Below, piece by piece: positions 52,314 through 60,474 of a stretch of DNA of 64,000 bases. Every line of letters starts with the position of its first letter. Positions within the stretch are counted from its first letter, which is position 1. A program made the translations under genes and the position numbers. A model generated the notes under the pieces. That model saw only the letters and a program-made list of their open reading frames with translations, was not told the DNA's origin and made no database searches. The stretch is from positions 1,217,614-1,281,613 of the forward strand of contig NZ_KV878783.1 in assembly GCF_001890765.1 (NCBI RefSeq). Direction: 5' to 3'. Source of the stretch: Spirulina major PCC 6313. GTDB lineage: Bacteria; Cyanobacteriota; Cyanobacteriia; Cyanobacteriales; Spirulinaceae.

Positions 52314-53507
52314 ATGATTGTACTTGAGTTCAAAGCACGGGTAAAGCCTGACCAGGCTACCGCTATAGACGATGCTATCCGGACATCTCAGTTTGTCCGT
52401 AACAAAGCTGTGCGCTATTGGATGGATAGCCAAAAAGTCGGCAAATACGACCTTAGCAAGCTCTGCAAGGACTTGGCTGGGGAGTTTCCCTTTGCTAAGA
52501 AACTCAATTCCATGGCCCGTCAGGCTTCAGCAGAACGGGCCTGGAGTTCCATCAGTCGCTTCTATGAGCATGGCAAGAAGGGCATTAAGCCCGTAGGATT
52601 CCCCAAGTTCAAGAAGCATTCCCGCTCGGTGGAGTACAAAACCTCCGGCTGGAAACTACTGGGGCCGAAGCGCATCAAATTCACCGATGGCTTCGGGATT
52701 GGGGAATTGCGGTTGATCGGAACCTACGATCTGGCACGCTATGACGAATCCCTAATTAAGCGAGTTCGCCTCGTTCGTCGTGCCGATGGCTACTATGTTC
52801 AGTTCTGCATCCAGGTGAATGTTCAGGTGCAGAGTGAGCCGAGTCAAAAAGCTGTTGGCCTCGACCTCGGTTTGCGGTATTTTATCGCTGCCAGCGATGG
52901 CACTGTGGTGGAAACGCCGCAGTTCTATCGCCAGGCCGAAAAGCGGTTAAACAGAGCCAATCGGCAGAAGTCCAGAAAGTACCGTAAGGGGGCAAAACCA
53001 CAGTCGAGGAACTATCACAAGGCCAGGAACCGGTACGCCCGGAAGCATTTAAGGGTAAGTAGGCAACGTAATGAGTGGGCGAAGAGCATCGCCTACTGCG
53101 TCATCCAATCTAACGATTTGGTTGCTTATGTTGGCGAAGCCTGCACGAAGTGCATAGATTTGAATGTGAAAGGGTTGGTTCGCAATCGGCATCTGGCTAA
53201 GTCGATTAGTGATGCGGGATGGTCAACGTTTCGCCGTTGGTTGGAGTATTTTGGCAGGAAATATGGGAAGGTAACGGTGGCCGTTCCTCCCCACTATACG
53301 AGCCAGGATTGCTCAAGCTGCGGCAAGCGGGTACATAAGGCACTCTCAGTCAGAACCCATCGCTGTCCGCATTGCGGCTATGAGGCTGACCGAGATGTGA
53401 ATGCTGCCATCAACATCCTGCGCCTTGGACTCACTACCGTGGGGCACACGGGAAGTTATACGCTTGGGGAGATTGGGCCTCTGGCTGGGTTGGAGCAATC
53501 CTGCTGA
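52314..53507 (+). CDS. tnpB: TnpB (IS200/IS605 OrfB), RuvC-like RNA-guided nuclease, active site disrupted
   Basis: 397 residues. The N-terminal OrfB helix-turn-helix region and the RuvC-like core are present: Asp184 in VGLDLGLRYF, zinc ribbon CSSCG...CPHCG (Cys333, 336, 351, 354) and EADRDVNAAINIL (Asp359). The second catalytic motif, normally YEDLNVKG, reads AYVGEACTKCIDLNVKG: nine codons (53130-53156) stand where one Glu codon should be, a net gain of 24 bp, and the Glu before DL is now Ile. Cleavage activity is probably lost, although a Glu within the insert might substitute. No tnpA is adjacent. Family knowledge: TnpB cuts DNA guided by an omega-RNA read from the element's right end. Confidence 0.92.
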   Translation: MIVLEFKARVKPDQATAIDDAIRTSQFVRNKAVRYWMDSQKVGKYDLSKLCKDLAGEFPFAKKLNSMARQASAERAWSSISRFYEHGKKGIKPVGFPKFKKHSRSVEYKTSGWKLLGPKRIKFTDGFGIGELRLIGTYDLARYDESLIKRVRLVRRADGYYVQFCIQVNVQVQSEPSQKAVGLDLGLRYFIAASDGTVVETPQFYRQAEKRLNRANRQKSRKYRKGAKPQSRNYHKARNRYARKHLRVSRQRNEWAKSIAYCVIQSNDLVAYVGEACTKCIDLNVKGLVRNRHLAKSISDAGWSTFRRWLEYFGRKYGKVTVAVPPHYTSQDCSSCGKRVHKALSVRTHRCPHCGYEADRDVNAAINILRLGLTTVGHTGSYTLGEIGPLAGLEQSC

Positions 53508-53563
53508 GTTAAGTCCGGTCGATGAACCAAGAATCCCCGTCGCTTCAGCGCGGGGAGTGTCAA
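53508..53563 (+). other. Right end of the tnpB element with probable omega-RNA guide-proximal hairpin
   Basis: After the tnpB stop comes a hairpin of arms CCCCG and CGGGG with an inner CGC/GCG pair, then GTGTCAA. The 230-bp elements end CGGGGGAGTACGTCAA in the same layout, so the element end is placed at 53563. In TnpB systems the omega-RNA runs through this end into the flank, which becomes the guide. Confidence 0.6.
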
Positions 53564-53604
53564 ATTATTCTGGATGACTGGTATGCCTGGTTGACTGACA
53601 AAAT

Positions 53605-53907
53605 TTAGTCAGGGTCATACCGGTATGTGCGTATGTTGAACTCGATTTGATAGGTGCGACGGTCGTGTTGTTTTCGAGAAGCCATAGCGGGTTCAGGGTC
53701 ACGAGCCTGGGAAAAACAGACCGTCCTAATGAGCTGCCAACCCTGCTCCAAAGCGGTTTTGATCCAGTCCCAACCGATGGGATGTCTACTGAAGAGCGTG
53801 GCAAACATTGAGCTGATTTGCCTTCTACGCCTCTCTTTCGGGCAATGCACAGAGTAGACACCCATCGCTGGAATACGTTTTCTGGAAAAGCAAAAAACGA
53901 AAGTCAA
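53605..53907 (-). CDS. Hypothetical protein, uncertain
   Basis: 100 residues, or 86 if starting at MGVYSVHCPKERRRRQ. The C-terminal part (RHPIGWDWIKTALEQGWQLI, then ASRKQHDRRTYQIEFNIRTY) reads like real protein with balanced charges, and other frames here are less plausible. Not recognised. It lies between the tnpB element and the small plus-strand frame at 54028; the remaining parts of 53564-54027 hold nothing I can support. Confidence 0.35.
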   Translation of the reverse strand: MTFVFCFSRKRIPAMGVYSVHCPKERRRRQISSMFATLFSRHPIGWDWIKTALEQGWQLIRTVCFSQARDPEPAMASRKQHDRRTYQIEFNIRTYRYDPD

Positions 53908-54027
53908 AAAACAAGTCCTCTAATTAATACAGAGAGAGAGAATTAAAAAGTGGGGCTGGGCATCTTCCTCACGCTAAAAAGCTCGAATCCTACGCTCTAG
54001 AAATAGAGATCGTTACCGATGCAGTAG

Positions 54028-54369
54028 GTGGTAGAAGCCAGACGTGTATACTTGTATCGCTGTCTGGAGTATGTCACAAGTTTCGACATTTTACGGATCA
54101 AGAACAGGGCAACCCTGAACCGCTACCTCGACACCATCGGCCAATCTCACAAAACCCAATTCACCATTGCAGACATCCACGAACTCGCCAAACTCCAAGC
54201 GTTCCTTGGGGCAGACTTCGGTAGACATAGCCACAGCCAGTTTGCGGCTCTCAAACAACATGGATTAGTCGATCAGGCTTTCGCCAAATTCAGCATCAAC
54301 GTCCAATTTTCCACCATCCAAACCATCCGGTACGACTACGGCCAAGAAACGCCGTTCGCGCAAGGTTGA
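54028..54369 (+). CDS. Hypothetical protein, uncertain
   Basis: 113 residues from a GTG directly after an in-frame stop. The sequence is rich in aromatic and charged residues (YLYRCLEYVTSFDILRIKNR, GQSHKTQFTIADIHELAKLQ). Family not recognised. Its last third overlaps another protein-like frame (54269-54627), so a frameshifted or decayed longer gene is possible. Confidence 0.4.
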   Translation: MVEARRVYLYRCLEYVTSFDILRIKNRATLNRYLDTIGQSHKTQFTIADIHELAKLQAFLGADFGRHSHSQFAALKQHGLVDQAFAKFSINVQFSTIQTIRYDYGQETPFAQG

Positions 54370-54627
54370 GAACGGTACGGAAGAAGCCGCGATCGCCCAA
54401 GCCAAAACCGCCCAAGCCAAAACCGCCCAAGCCAAAACCGCCCAACTTCAAAAAGCCACCCACCAAGCCGAAATCGCCGCCGCTATCAAAACCGGGGTGC
54501 AAAAAACTAAAGCCCTGCGCGATCGCCAAACCCGCGCCGCTGCTGAAGATGAAGAGCGATCGCGTGCAGCCGAAATCATCTCCGGCGTTTTCCGAGGGAT
54601 TAACGTTGGCTCATCAATCACCTCCTG
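54269..54627 (+). other. Start-less coding-like frame with AKTAQ repeats overlapping the ligase gene end
   Basis: Frame +2 is open after a TAG at 54266. It reads AKKRRSRKVENGTEEAAIAQ, then AKTAQ three times, and continues as a charged helical chain to a TGA at 54625. No ATG, GTG or TTG start at a sensible place. The codon mix looks genuine, but it overlaps the 3' end of the minus-strand ligase gene by about 180 bp. Either this is the second half of the 54028 gene after a frameshift, or the ligase reading frame really ends upstream. Confidence 0.35.
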
Positions 54628-55860
54628 ACCCCCCAAACGAATCGAATAGGCAAACACCATGTAATACACCCAGAAAATATTTTCCCCCCGCATCAGCAGA
54701 CTTTCGGTGATGTTGTACATGAAGAAAAACGTGAAAAACACCAACGGGCCAAAATCCTCCGGGGTATTGGTCACATAAATTCGCTTGATCGCCCGCATTA
54801 AAAACACCCCCAGACTAATCACAAAAAAGATCAGCCCCACCACCCCCACCTCCAAGAGCAGATCCACCACGCCATTATGAGCATGGGGCGGCGCATAGGT
54901 TCCAGAGAGGAGATTCACCGGCGGCGCACCCACCACCGCAATCCCTGCTTCGCCTGGGTAGATGGATTTTTTATCCCAAAACACGCCCCGTGCATAGCCC
55001 AGCCAGGGCCGTTGGGCCAAGCGCATAAAGGCATAGCCCCAAATATCTGTGCGGCCCGTGAGGGTGGGGTCACGCCCTAACCCGATCATAATCGCGTCCC
55101 AGTTACTAAAAAACACCGTTAACCCTGGCACCGATAGCCCAAAGATCACCGAAAAAATCATCACCATCACCAAGTTGCGCCATCGCAACGTCCGTAATAA
55201 AAACAGAGCAATCACCAACACAAAGAAAATAATCAGCCCGGATTTTGAGGTGGTCATCAAGGTGACGAAGAGCGACAGGCCTAAGCCAGCAGCGGCCCAA
55301 ATGCGGTTATAGGTGGGGTCAAAGAGTAAGGGTAAATGGGCCGCCGCGCTCAGGGTCATCATTGTAGATAACTCGTTTTTTTGGGGATAGATGCCTTTCC
55401 AGGCCCCGGCAAATTTATCGTTGCGGTGTATCCCGGCGGGCATGGTAAAGGCCCAAAGGGTACTGAGGAGGGTGGCAACTTCGAGGCCCCAGGATAGGAG
55501 AATCACCTGTTTGCGCAAGGGAAAACGGCCCGCAATGTAGAGGGCGAAGGACATCATGTAGAGGATTTCGCGCACCTGGACATTGGTGGTTCCGGGCATT
55601 TCTGACCAGCCAAAGGAACAGAAGGAGATAGCATTCAGGATTAAGAGGGCAAGATCACCGCTGAGGACGTAGAGGGTCATTTGCCAGCGCAGCATCAGCA
55701 TGATTACGGACATGAGAAAGACCCCATAGCGCACGAGGCTGTTTAATCCGCCACCGATAACTTCACTCAGGCTGCGGGTAAAAAATAAAATTCCGACGAT
55801 CGCAAAGGTAGTTTCAGCAATTTCGATCGCTTTCTCACGGGTCAAGGAAATGCGCAACAT
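54448..55860 (-). CDS. O-antigen ligase/polymerase-like membrane protein
   Basis: 470 residues with about ten hydrophobic segments, for example FAIVGILFFTRSL, YGVFLMSVIMLML, LILNAISFCSFGW and VVGLIFFVISLGVFLM. The large loop has GRTDIWGYAFMRLAQRPWLG and the conserved APPHAHNGVVDLLLEVGVVG, the Wzy_C signature of WaaL/Wzy-type proteins, so a role in joining or polymerising surface glycans at the membrane is expected. The last 60 residues (about EVIDEPTL onward) are unlike the family and lie over an opposing coding-like frame, so the true C-terminus may be altered by a rearrangement. Confidence 0.85.
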   Translation of the reverse strand: MLRISLTREKAIEIAETTFAIVGILFFTRSLSEVIGGGLNSLVRYGVFLMSVIMLMLRWQMTLYVLSGDLALLILNAISFCSFGWSEMPGTTNVQVREILYMMSFALYIAGRFPLRKQVILLSWGLEVATLLSTLWAFTMPAGIHRNDKFAGAWKGIYPQKNELSTMMTLSAAAHLPLLFDPTYNRIWAAAGLGLSLFVTLMTTSKSGLIIFFVLVIALFLLRTLRWRNLVMVMIFSVIFGLSVPGLTVFFSNWDAIMIGLGRDPTLTGRTDIWGYAFMRLAQRPWLGYARGVFWDKKSIYPGEAGIAVVGAPPVNLLSGTYAPPHAHNGVVDLLLEVGVVGLIFFVISLGVFLMRAIKRIYVTNTPEDFGPLVFFTFFFMYNITESLLMRGENIFWVYYMVFAYSIRLGGQEVIDEPTLIPRKTPEMISAARDRSSSSAAARVWRSRRALVFCTPVLIAAAISAWWVAF

Positions 55861-55994
55861 ATGACAATGAGGGGAAGTGCTCAGGAGAAAGTTTGTCCGA
55901 TTCTAACCTGTTCGATCGCTGCTGACAGGGAGAACTAGGCGAGGGCGATCGCGCCAAAGCGTTAGAATGCGAGCAACGGATTGAGACTGTGGCC

Positions 55995-57992
55995 ATGGGT
56001 TTTCAACTAAATGCACCCTTTGAACCGACGGGAGACCAACCGAGGGCGATCGCTGAACTCACCGCCTCCCTCACCCAGGGGCATCGTCTCCAAACCCTCC
56101 TGGGCGCAACGGGAACCGGCAAGACCCTGACCATGGCCCATGTGATCGCCAATCTGGGCCGCCCCACCTTAGTACTGGCCCACAACAAAACTCTAGCGGC
56201 GCAACTGTGCAACGAACTGCGGCAATTTTTCCCGGACCACGCGGTGGAATATTTCATCAGTTACTACGACTATTACCAACCCGAAGCCTATATTCCGGTC
56301 AGTGATACCTACATTGAAAAAAGCGCCTCGATTAATGAAGAAATTGATATGCTGCGCCACTCGGCGACGCGATCGCTCTTTGAACGGCGCGATGTGATCG
56401 TGGTCGCCTCGATTAGCTGCATCTATGGGTTGGGGATGCCCGCTGAATACCTCAAAGCCTCGATTCCCCTACGAGTGGGGGAAGAATTCGACCCGCGCCA
56501 ACTGTTGCGGGCCCTGGTGACGGTGCAATATACCCGCAACGATGTGGAACTGAAGCGCGGTAACTTTCGCCTCCGGGGCGATGTGTTGGAAATTGTCCCC
56601 GCCTACGAAGATCGGATCATTCGCCTTGAATTTTTCGGGGATGAGGTGGATAGCATTCGGTATCTTGACCCGGTTTCGGGGGAGGTGTTGCAAAGTCTAT
56701 CGGGGGTCAACATCTATCCGGCGCGGCACTTTGTCACCCCCACAGAGGCGATCGAGCGAGCCTGCCACGCTATTGAAACCGAACTCGCCGCCCAATTGGA
56801 TCACCTTACCGCCGAAGCTAAACTCCTCGAAGCCCAACGCCTCAAACAGCGGACAAATTACGACCTGGAATTATTGCGGGAAGTGGGCTACTGCAATGGG
56901 GTGGAAAACTATTCGCGCCACCTGGCCGGACGGAATCCGGGTGATCCGCCGGAATGTTTGATCGATTATTTTCCCGATGATTGGCTGTTGATGATTGATG
57001 AATCCCATGTGACGGTTCCGCAGTTGCGGGGGATGTATAACGGCGACCAAGCGCGGAAAAAGGTATTGATTGATCATGGGTTTCGGCTGCCGAGTGCGGC
57101 GGACAATCGCCCCCTGAAGGCAGATGAGTTTTGGCAGAAGGTGGGGCAATGTGTGTTTGTGTCGGCCACGCCGGGGGATTGGGAGCTAGAGCAGTGTGAG
57201 GGGCGGATCGCAGAGCAAATTATCCGGCCGACGGGGGTGATTGACCCGGAAATTTTTGTGCGGCCGACCACGGGGCAAGTGGATGATCTGCTGGGTGAGA
57301 TCTGCGATCGCGTCGATCGCCAGGAACGAGTGTTAATTACCACCCTGACAAAACGGATGGCGGAAGATCTGACGGAATATTTCCAAGAGCGATCGATCCG
57401 GGTGCGTTATTTGCACTCGGAAATTCAGTCCATTGAACGGATCGAGATTTTGCAAGGGTTGCGGGATGGGGAATTTGATGTGTTGATCGGGGTGAACCTG
57501 TTGCGGGAGGGGTTGGATCTGCCGGAGGTGTCCCTCGTGGCGATTATGGATGCGGACAAAGAAGGGTTTTTGCGGGCAGAGCGATCGCTGATCCAAACCA
57601 TCGGCCGCGCCGCCCGTCACATTCGCGGCCAAGCGATTCTCTACGCCGACAACATCACCGGCAGCATGGATCGCGCCATTTCCGAAACCAACCGCCGCCG
57701 CACGATCCAGCAGGCCTACAACGAAAAACACAACATCACCCCCCAACCGATCGCGAAAAAATCCCAAACCAATTCGATCCTCAACTTCCTCAATATTTCC
57801 CGCCGCCTCAATGCCCAAGAACTCGCCCAGGTTTACAGCGCCCAGGACGAGATCAGCCTTGAACAACTCCCGGAGGTGATCCAACAATTAGAAGCTCAGA
57901 TGCAAGACGCGGCGAAAAAAATGGAGTTTGAAGCAGCGGCGAAATATCGGGATCAGATTAAAGCCCTGCGCGATCGCCTCCTGGGGCGTTGA
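55995..57992 (+). CDS. uvrB: Excinuclease ABC subunit B
   Basis: 665 residues from the ATG at 55995 ([20 protein letters not shown]); an in-frame GTG two codons earlier is possible. Helicase motif I GATGTGKT, the beta-hairpin region [12 protein letters not shown], motif II DESH, motif [11 protein letters not shown] and the C-terminal UVR motif for UvrA/UvrC contact ([20 protein letters not shown]) are all intact. It is the damage-verification subunit of nucleotide excision repair. Single gene, divergent from the ligase-like gene, with a GCGATCGC-rich promoter region between. Confidence 0.98.
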   Translation: MGFQLNAPFEPTGDQPRAIAELTASLTQGHRLQTLLGATGTGKTLTMAHVIANLGRPTLVLAHNKTLAAQLCNELRQFFPDHAVEYFISYYDYYQPEAYIPVSDTYIEKSASINEEIDMLRHSATRSLFERRDVIVVASISCIYGLGMPAEYLKASIPLRVGEEFDPRQLLRALVTVQYTRNDVELKRGNFRLRGDVLEIVPAYEDRIIRLEFFGDEVDSIRYLDPVSGEVLQSLSGVNIYPARHFVTPTEAIERACHAIETELAAQLDHLTAEAKLLEAQRLKQRTNYDLELLREVGYCNGVENYSRHLAGRNPGDPPECLIDYFPDDWLLMIDESHVTVPQLRGMYNGDQARKKVLIDHGFRLPSAADNRPLKADEFWQKVGQCVFVSATPGDWELEQCEGRIAEQIIRPTGVIDPEIFVRPTTGQVDDLLGEICDRVDRQERVLITTLTKRMAEDLTEYFQERSIRVRYLHSEIQSIERIEILQGLRDGEFDVLIGVNLLREGLDLPEVSLVAIMDADKEGFLRAERSLIQTIGRAARHIRGQAILYADNITGSMDRAISETNRRRTIQQAYNEKHNITPQPIAKKSQTNSILNFLNISRRLNAQELAQVYSAQDEISLEQLPEVIQQLEAQMQDAAKKMEFEAAAKYRDQIKALRDRLLGR

Positions 57993-58055
57993 CGGCATCT
58001 GTTAGGGACTCGGTACGATGAGATCGCGCCCAGTTCCTAGCCGTTGGACAAGCCC

Positions 58056-59543
58056 CTACACCATTTCAATCACCCCCATCATGCCCAGTTCTTCATGATC
58101 CAAAATGTGGCAATGGTAGACGGTGCGCCCCTTATAGGTGCGAAACGGAATCCGAATCCGGACGGTCTCCCCTGCCGCCACGAGCACCGTATCTTTCCAA
58201 GCGGGAGGGTTGAGGGGCTGGCCGTTGCGTTCGATCACCTGGAAGCGGTTGGTGTGGATGTGGAAGGGGTGATCCATGATGTCGATGTTTTGGATTAGCC
58301 AATCTTCCGTGGTGCCGACGGTAACGGTGGTGTGGACGGTATCCCCTTGGAAGGCTTGGCCATTGATTAAAAACGCCATGCCGTGACCGGGATTCATGCC
58401 GTGATGGAGGCGAAATTCGCGGGTTTGGCTCGGTTGGGGGAGGGGGTCAACGGGGATGAGGGAGGCGGGGAGGGTGAAGGGGGTGGGGGATGTGTCGGTG
58501 TAGGTGAGGGTGGCGAGAGTGGTGGCGGTTTGGGAACTTTGGGAACGGCGACCCATCATGCCCCTGCCCATCATCCCCATGCCCATACCGCCAGCGGTGC
58601 GTTGATAGGGTTCGTTGATCAGTGCATAGGTGCTGCGATCGCGATCGCCTTGGATCAACACATCTGCCCGCTCACCAGGGGCCAGCAAGAGCCGATCGAG
58701 GGGTTGGGGCTGGGCGAGACTGCCGCCGTCCGTGGCGATCAGGGTGAAGGGATGATCTTCTAGGCGCAGGTTGTAAAACTTGGAGGTGGCAGCGTTGACG
58801 ATGCGGAGACGGAGCCAGCCTTGGGGCGCGATCGCAATATTCGGCTGTACATCCCCATTCACCGTATCGATCGCCCCTTCGCGGCCAATCATCTGCACAC
58901 CATGGCGCGGCTGGGCAAAGCGATCCGCATTCTCAACGCCCGCCGGGTCAAAATCTTTCAAAAACAGAAACTCTTCCGGCAGGTCTGCCCCACTGTCGCG
59001 CAGCACCTCATCTAAATCCCCCCGCACGACGATTAACCCCCCCAACCCGGCAAAAATTTGCTGCGCCACATGGCCATGCAAATGGGGATGGTAATAGGCC
59101 AGGGTGGCGGGATGATCCGCCGGAATTTCAAACTCATAGGTGAAGGTGTCGCCAGGTTCGATGTGCCGAAAGACGTTATCAGCGGCTCCGGTGGGGGGAA
59201 TATGCAAGCCGTGAAAATGGAGGTTGGTGGGGGCGGGTAGGCGGTTGGTGAAGGTGAGTTGGACGCGATCGCCCGGCTGCACCTCCAACCGTGGCCCCGG
59301 ACTTTGGCCGTTATAACCCCAGATCGTCAGGGCTTGATTGCCGGTGTTCAGCCTGCCGGGTTCAGCGCTGAGATCAACGGCTAACCGTCCATTTTGACTC
59401 GTGAATACCGGGGGCGAGTTGAGTGATTTTACCGACACAGCGTTAACTGAGGGGGACGGGGCGGGGCGCGATCGCGCACATTGGCTCAAGAGCACTCCCC
59501 CCAAAACACTACCGCTGAGGGTGAAAAATTGTCGTCGCTGCAT
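58056..59543 (-). CDS. Multicopper oxidase (CueO/CotA-like), exported
   Basis: 495 residues. The N-terminus MQRRQFFTLSG has a twin-arginine-like start and a lipobox-like LLSQC, so it is exported and perhaps lipid-anchored. Copper motifs: NLHFHGLHI, YYHPHLHGH, DHPFHIHTNRF and HCHILDHEELGMM give the three type-2/3 centres and the type-1 site. A Met-rich loop (GGMGMGMMGRGMMG, about 315-330) recalls the Cu(I)-binding segment of CueO. Cuprous oxidase activity in the periplasm or thylakoid lumen is likely. It is followed upstream on the same strand by the DUF411 gene 46 bp away: a copper-tolerance operon. Confidence 0.93.
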   Translation of the reverse strand: MQRRQFFTLSGSVLGGVLLSQCARSRPAPSPSVNAVSVKSLNSPPVFTSQNGRLAVDLSAEPGRLNTGNQALTIWGYNGQSPGPRLEVQPGDRVQLTFTNRLPAPTNLHFHGLHIPPTGAADNVFRHIEPGDTFTYEFEIPADHPATLAYYHPHLHGHVAQQIFAGLGGLIVVRGDLDEVLRDSGADLPEEFLFLKDFDPAGVENADRFAQPRHGVQMIGREGAIDTVNGDVQPNIAIAPQGWLRLRIVNAATSKFYNLRLEDHPFTLIATDGGSLAQPQPLDRLLLAPGERADVLIQGDRDRSTYALINEPYQRTAGGMGMGMMGRGMMGRRSQSSQTATTLATLTYTDTSPTPFTLPASLIPVDPLPQPSQTREFRLHHGMNPGHGMAFLINGQAFQGDTVHTTVTVGTTEDWLIQNIDIMDHPFHIHTNRFQVIERNGQPLNPPAWKDTVLVAAGETVRIRIPFRTYKGRTVYHCHILDHEELGMMGVIEMV

Positions 59544-59589
59544 CGCTATTCTCTCCTAATCAAATCCAGATGTCCGGGGGAGGTTGTCC

Positions 59590-60108
59590 CTAGGAATCCT
59601 GGGGGTGTTCGGCAAATACTATCGGGTCTGCCTGATGGCGAAACCCATACACGGTATAGGGTTCGCGGATATCTCCCGCCTCCATTCCCGGAGAACCGAG
59701 GGGCATCCCAGGGGTGGCAATCCCTGCTAGATCGGGGCGTTCTGCTAACAGGCGAATCACATCATCGGCGGGGGTATGGCCTTCGATCACGTAGCCGGAT
59801 GCGATCGCTGTATGGCAGGAGAGCAGATCATCCGGAACGCCATATTTGGCCTTAATCGCGTCCATATCTTCCGTGACGTTGTCCTCCACATCAAAGCCGC
59901 GCGATCGCATATGTTCTACCCAAGCACCGCAACACCCACAGGTCGGACTGCGATACGAAACGACGGTCACATTTTCCGGTGCTCTGGTGGCGGAACTCGT
60001 CGCATCAGCAAGCGTTGAAGAATTGGCGCAGGCGGTTAGTCCCAAACTGCCAATCACGAGGCAACCGATGAATAACCGGGTTGTCGCGGCGGTTAACGTT
60101 TGAATCAT
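59590..60108 (-). CDS. DUF411 metal-binding protein, copper-linked
   Basis: 172 residues from the ATG at 60108 (AGGA about 10 bases upstream); a TTG at 60132 would add eight. The signal peptide ends near LTACANSS, a lipobox-type LTAC. The domain has SYRSPTCGCCGAWVEHMRSRG, LLSCHTAIASGYVIEGHTPA and GMPLGSPGMEAG, all standard for DUF411. The CxCC cysteines and Met/His residues fit Cu(I) binding. It precedes the multicopper oxidase and is likely transcribed first; together they handle excess copper outside the cytoplasm. Confidence 0.9.
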   Translation of the reverse strand: MIQTLTAATTRLFIGCLVIGSLGLTACANSSTLADATSSATRAPENVTVVSYRSPTCGCCGAWVEHMRSRGFDVEDNVTEDMDAIKAKYGVPDDLLSCHTAIASGYVIEGHTPADDVIRLLAERPDLAGIATPGMPLGSPGMEAGDIREPYTVYGFRHQADPIVFAEHPQDS

Positions 60109-60474
60109 GGGTATCAATCCTGAAACTAGCAACAGAACAGCATGACGTGATCTGTAATCTCATTCAGATCGTAAACCCTCTAGTCAAGTGGAGGGTCAAG
60201 GGGGCCGAGAGAATCCGGTGAGATCCTTTGCCCTCCATTGCTATCCCCTTAACCGTCCATTTCTGCATCCATCGTTGTAGCTCTACCCAGTTAAGTTTTT
60301 GTCACGTTCAGCATCATCCCTTAACCCGCCTGATACACTGCCATCAGGTGTTTTTTCCTCTATCCGTCAACGGAGGCCATTTTTATCAATTTTTGGGTCT
60401 GATTTTAAAGTCTGGGGAAGGGTGCGATCGCCCTGGCCTCCCCCACCTCCTTTTTGTCGCTCCTGGAGAATCGT
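60109..60474. other. Divergent intergenic region, no gene seen
   Basis: 366 bp between the DUF411 gene and the dynamin-like gene. It should hold both promoters. A CopR/CopY-type operator for the copper pair was looked for near GACGTGATCTGTAATCTCATT (60144-60164, read in two parts) but no clear symmetric site was seen. Confidence 0.4.

Noticed and set aside
52136-52327. 63-codon frame before tnpB
   Set aside because: It runs through the repeat shared with 15.1 kb, including its hairpin, and the peptide has no protein-like character.
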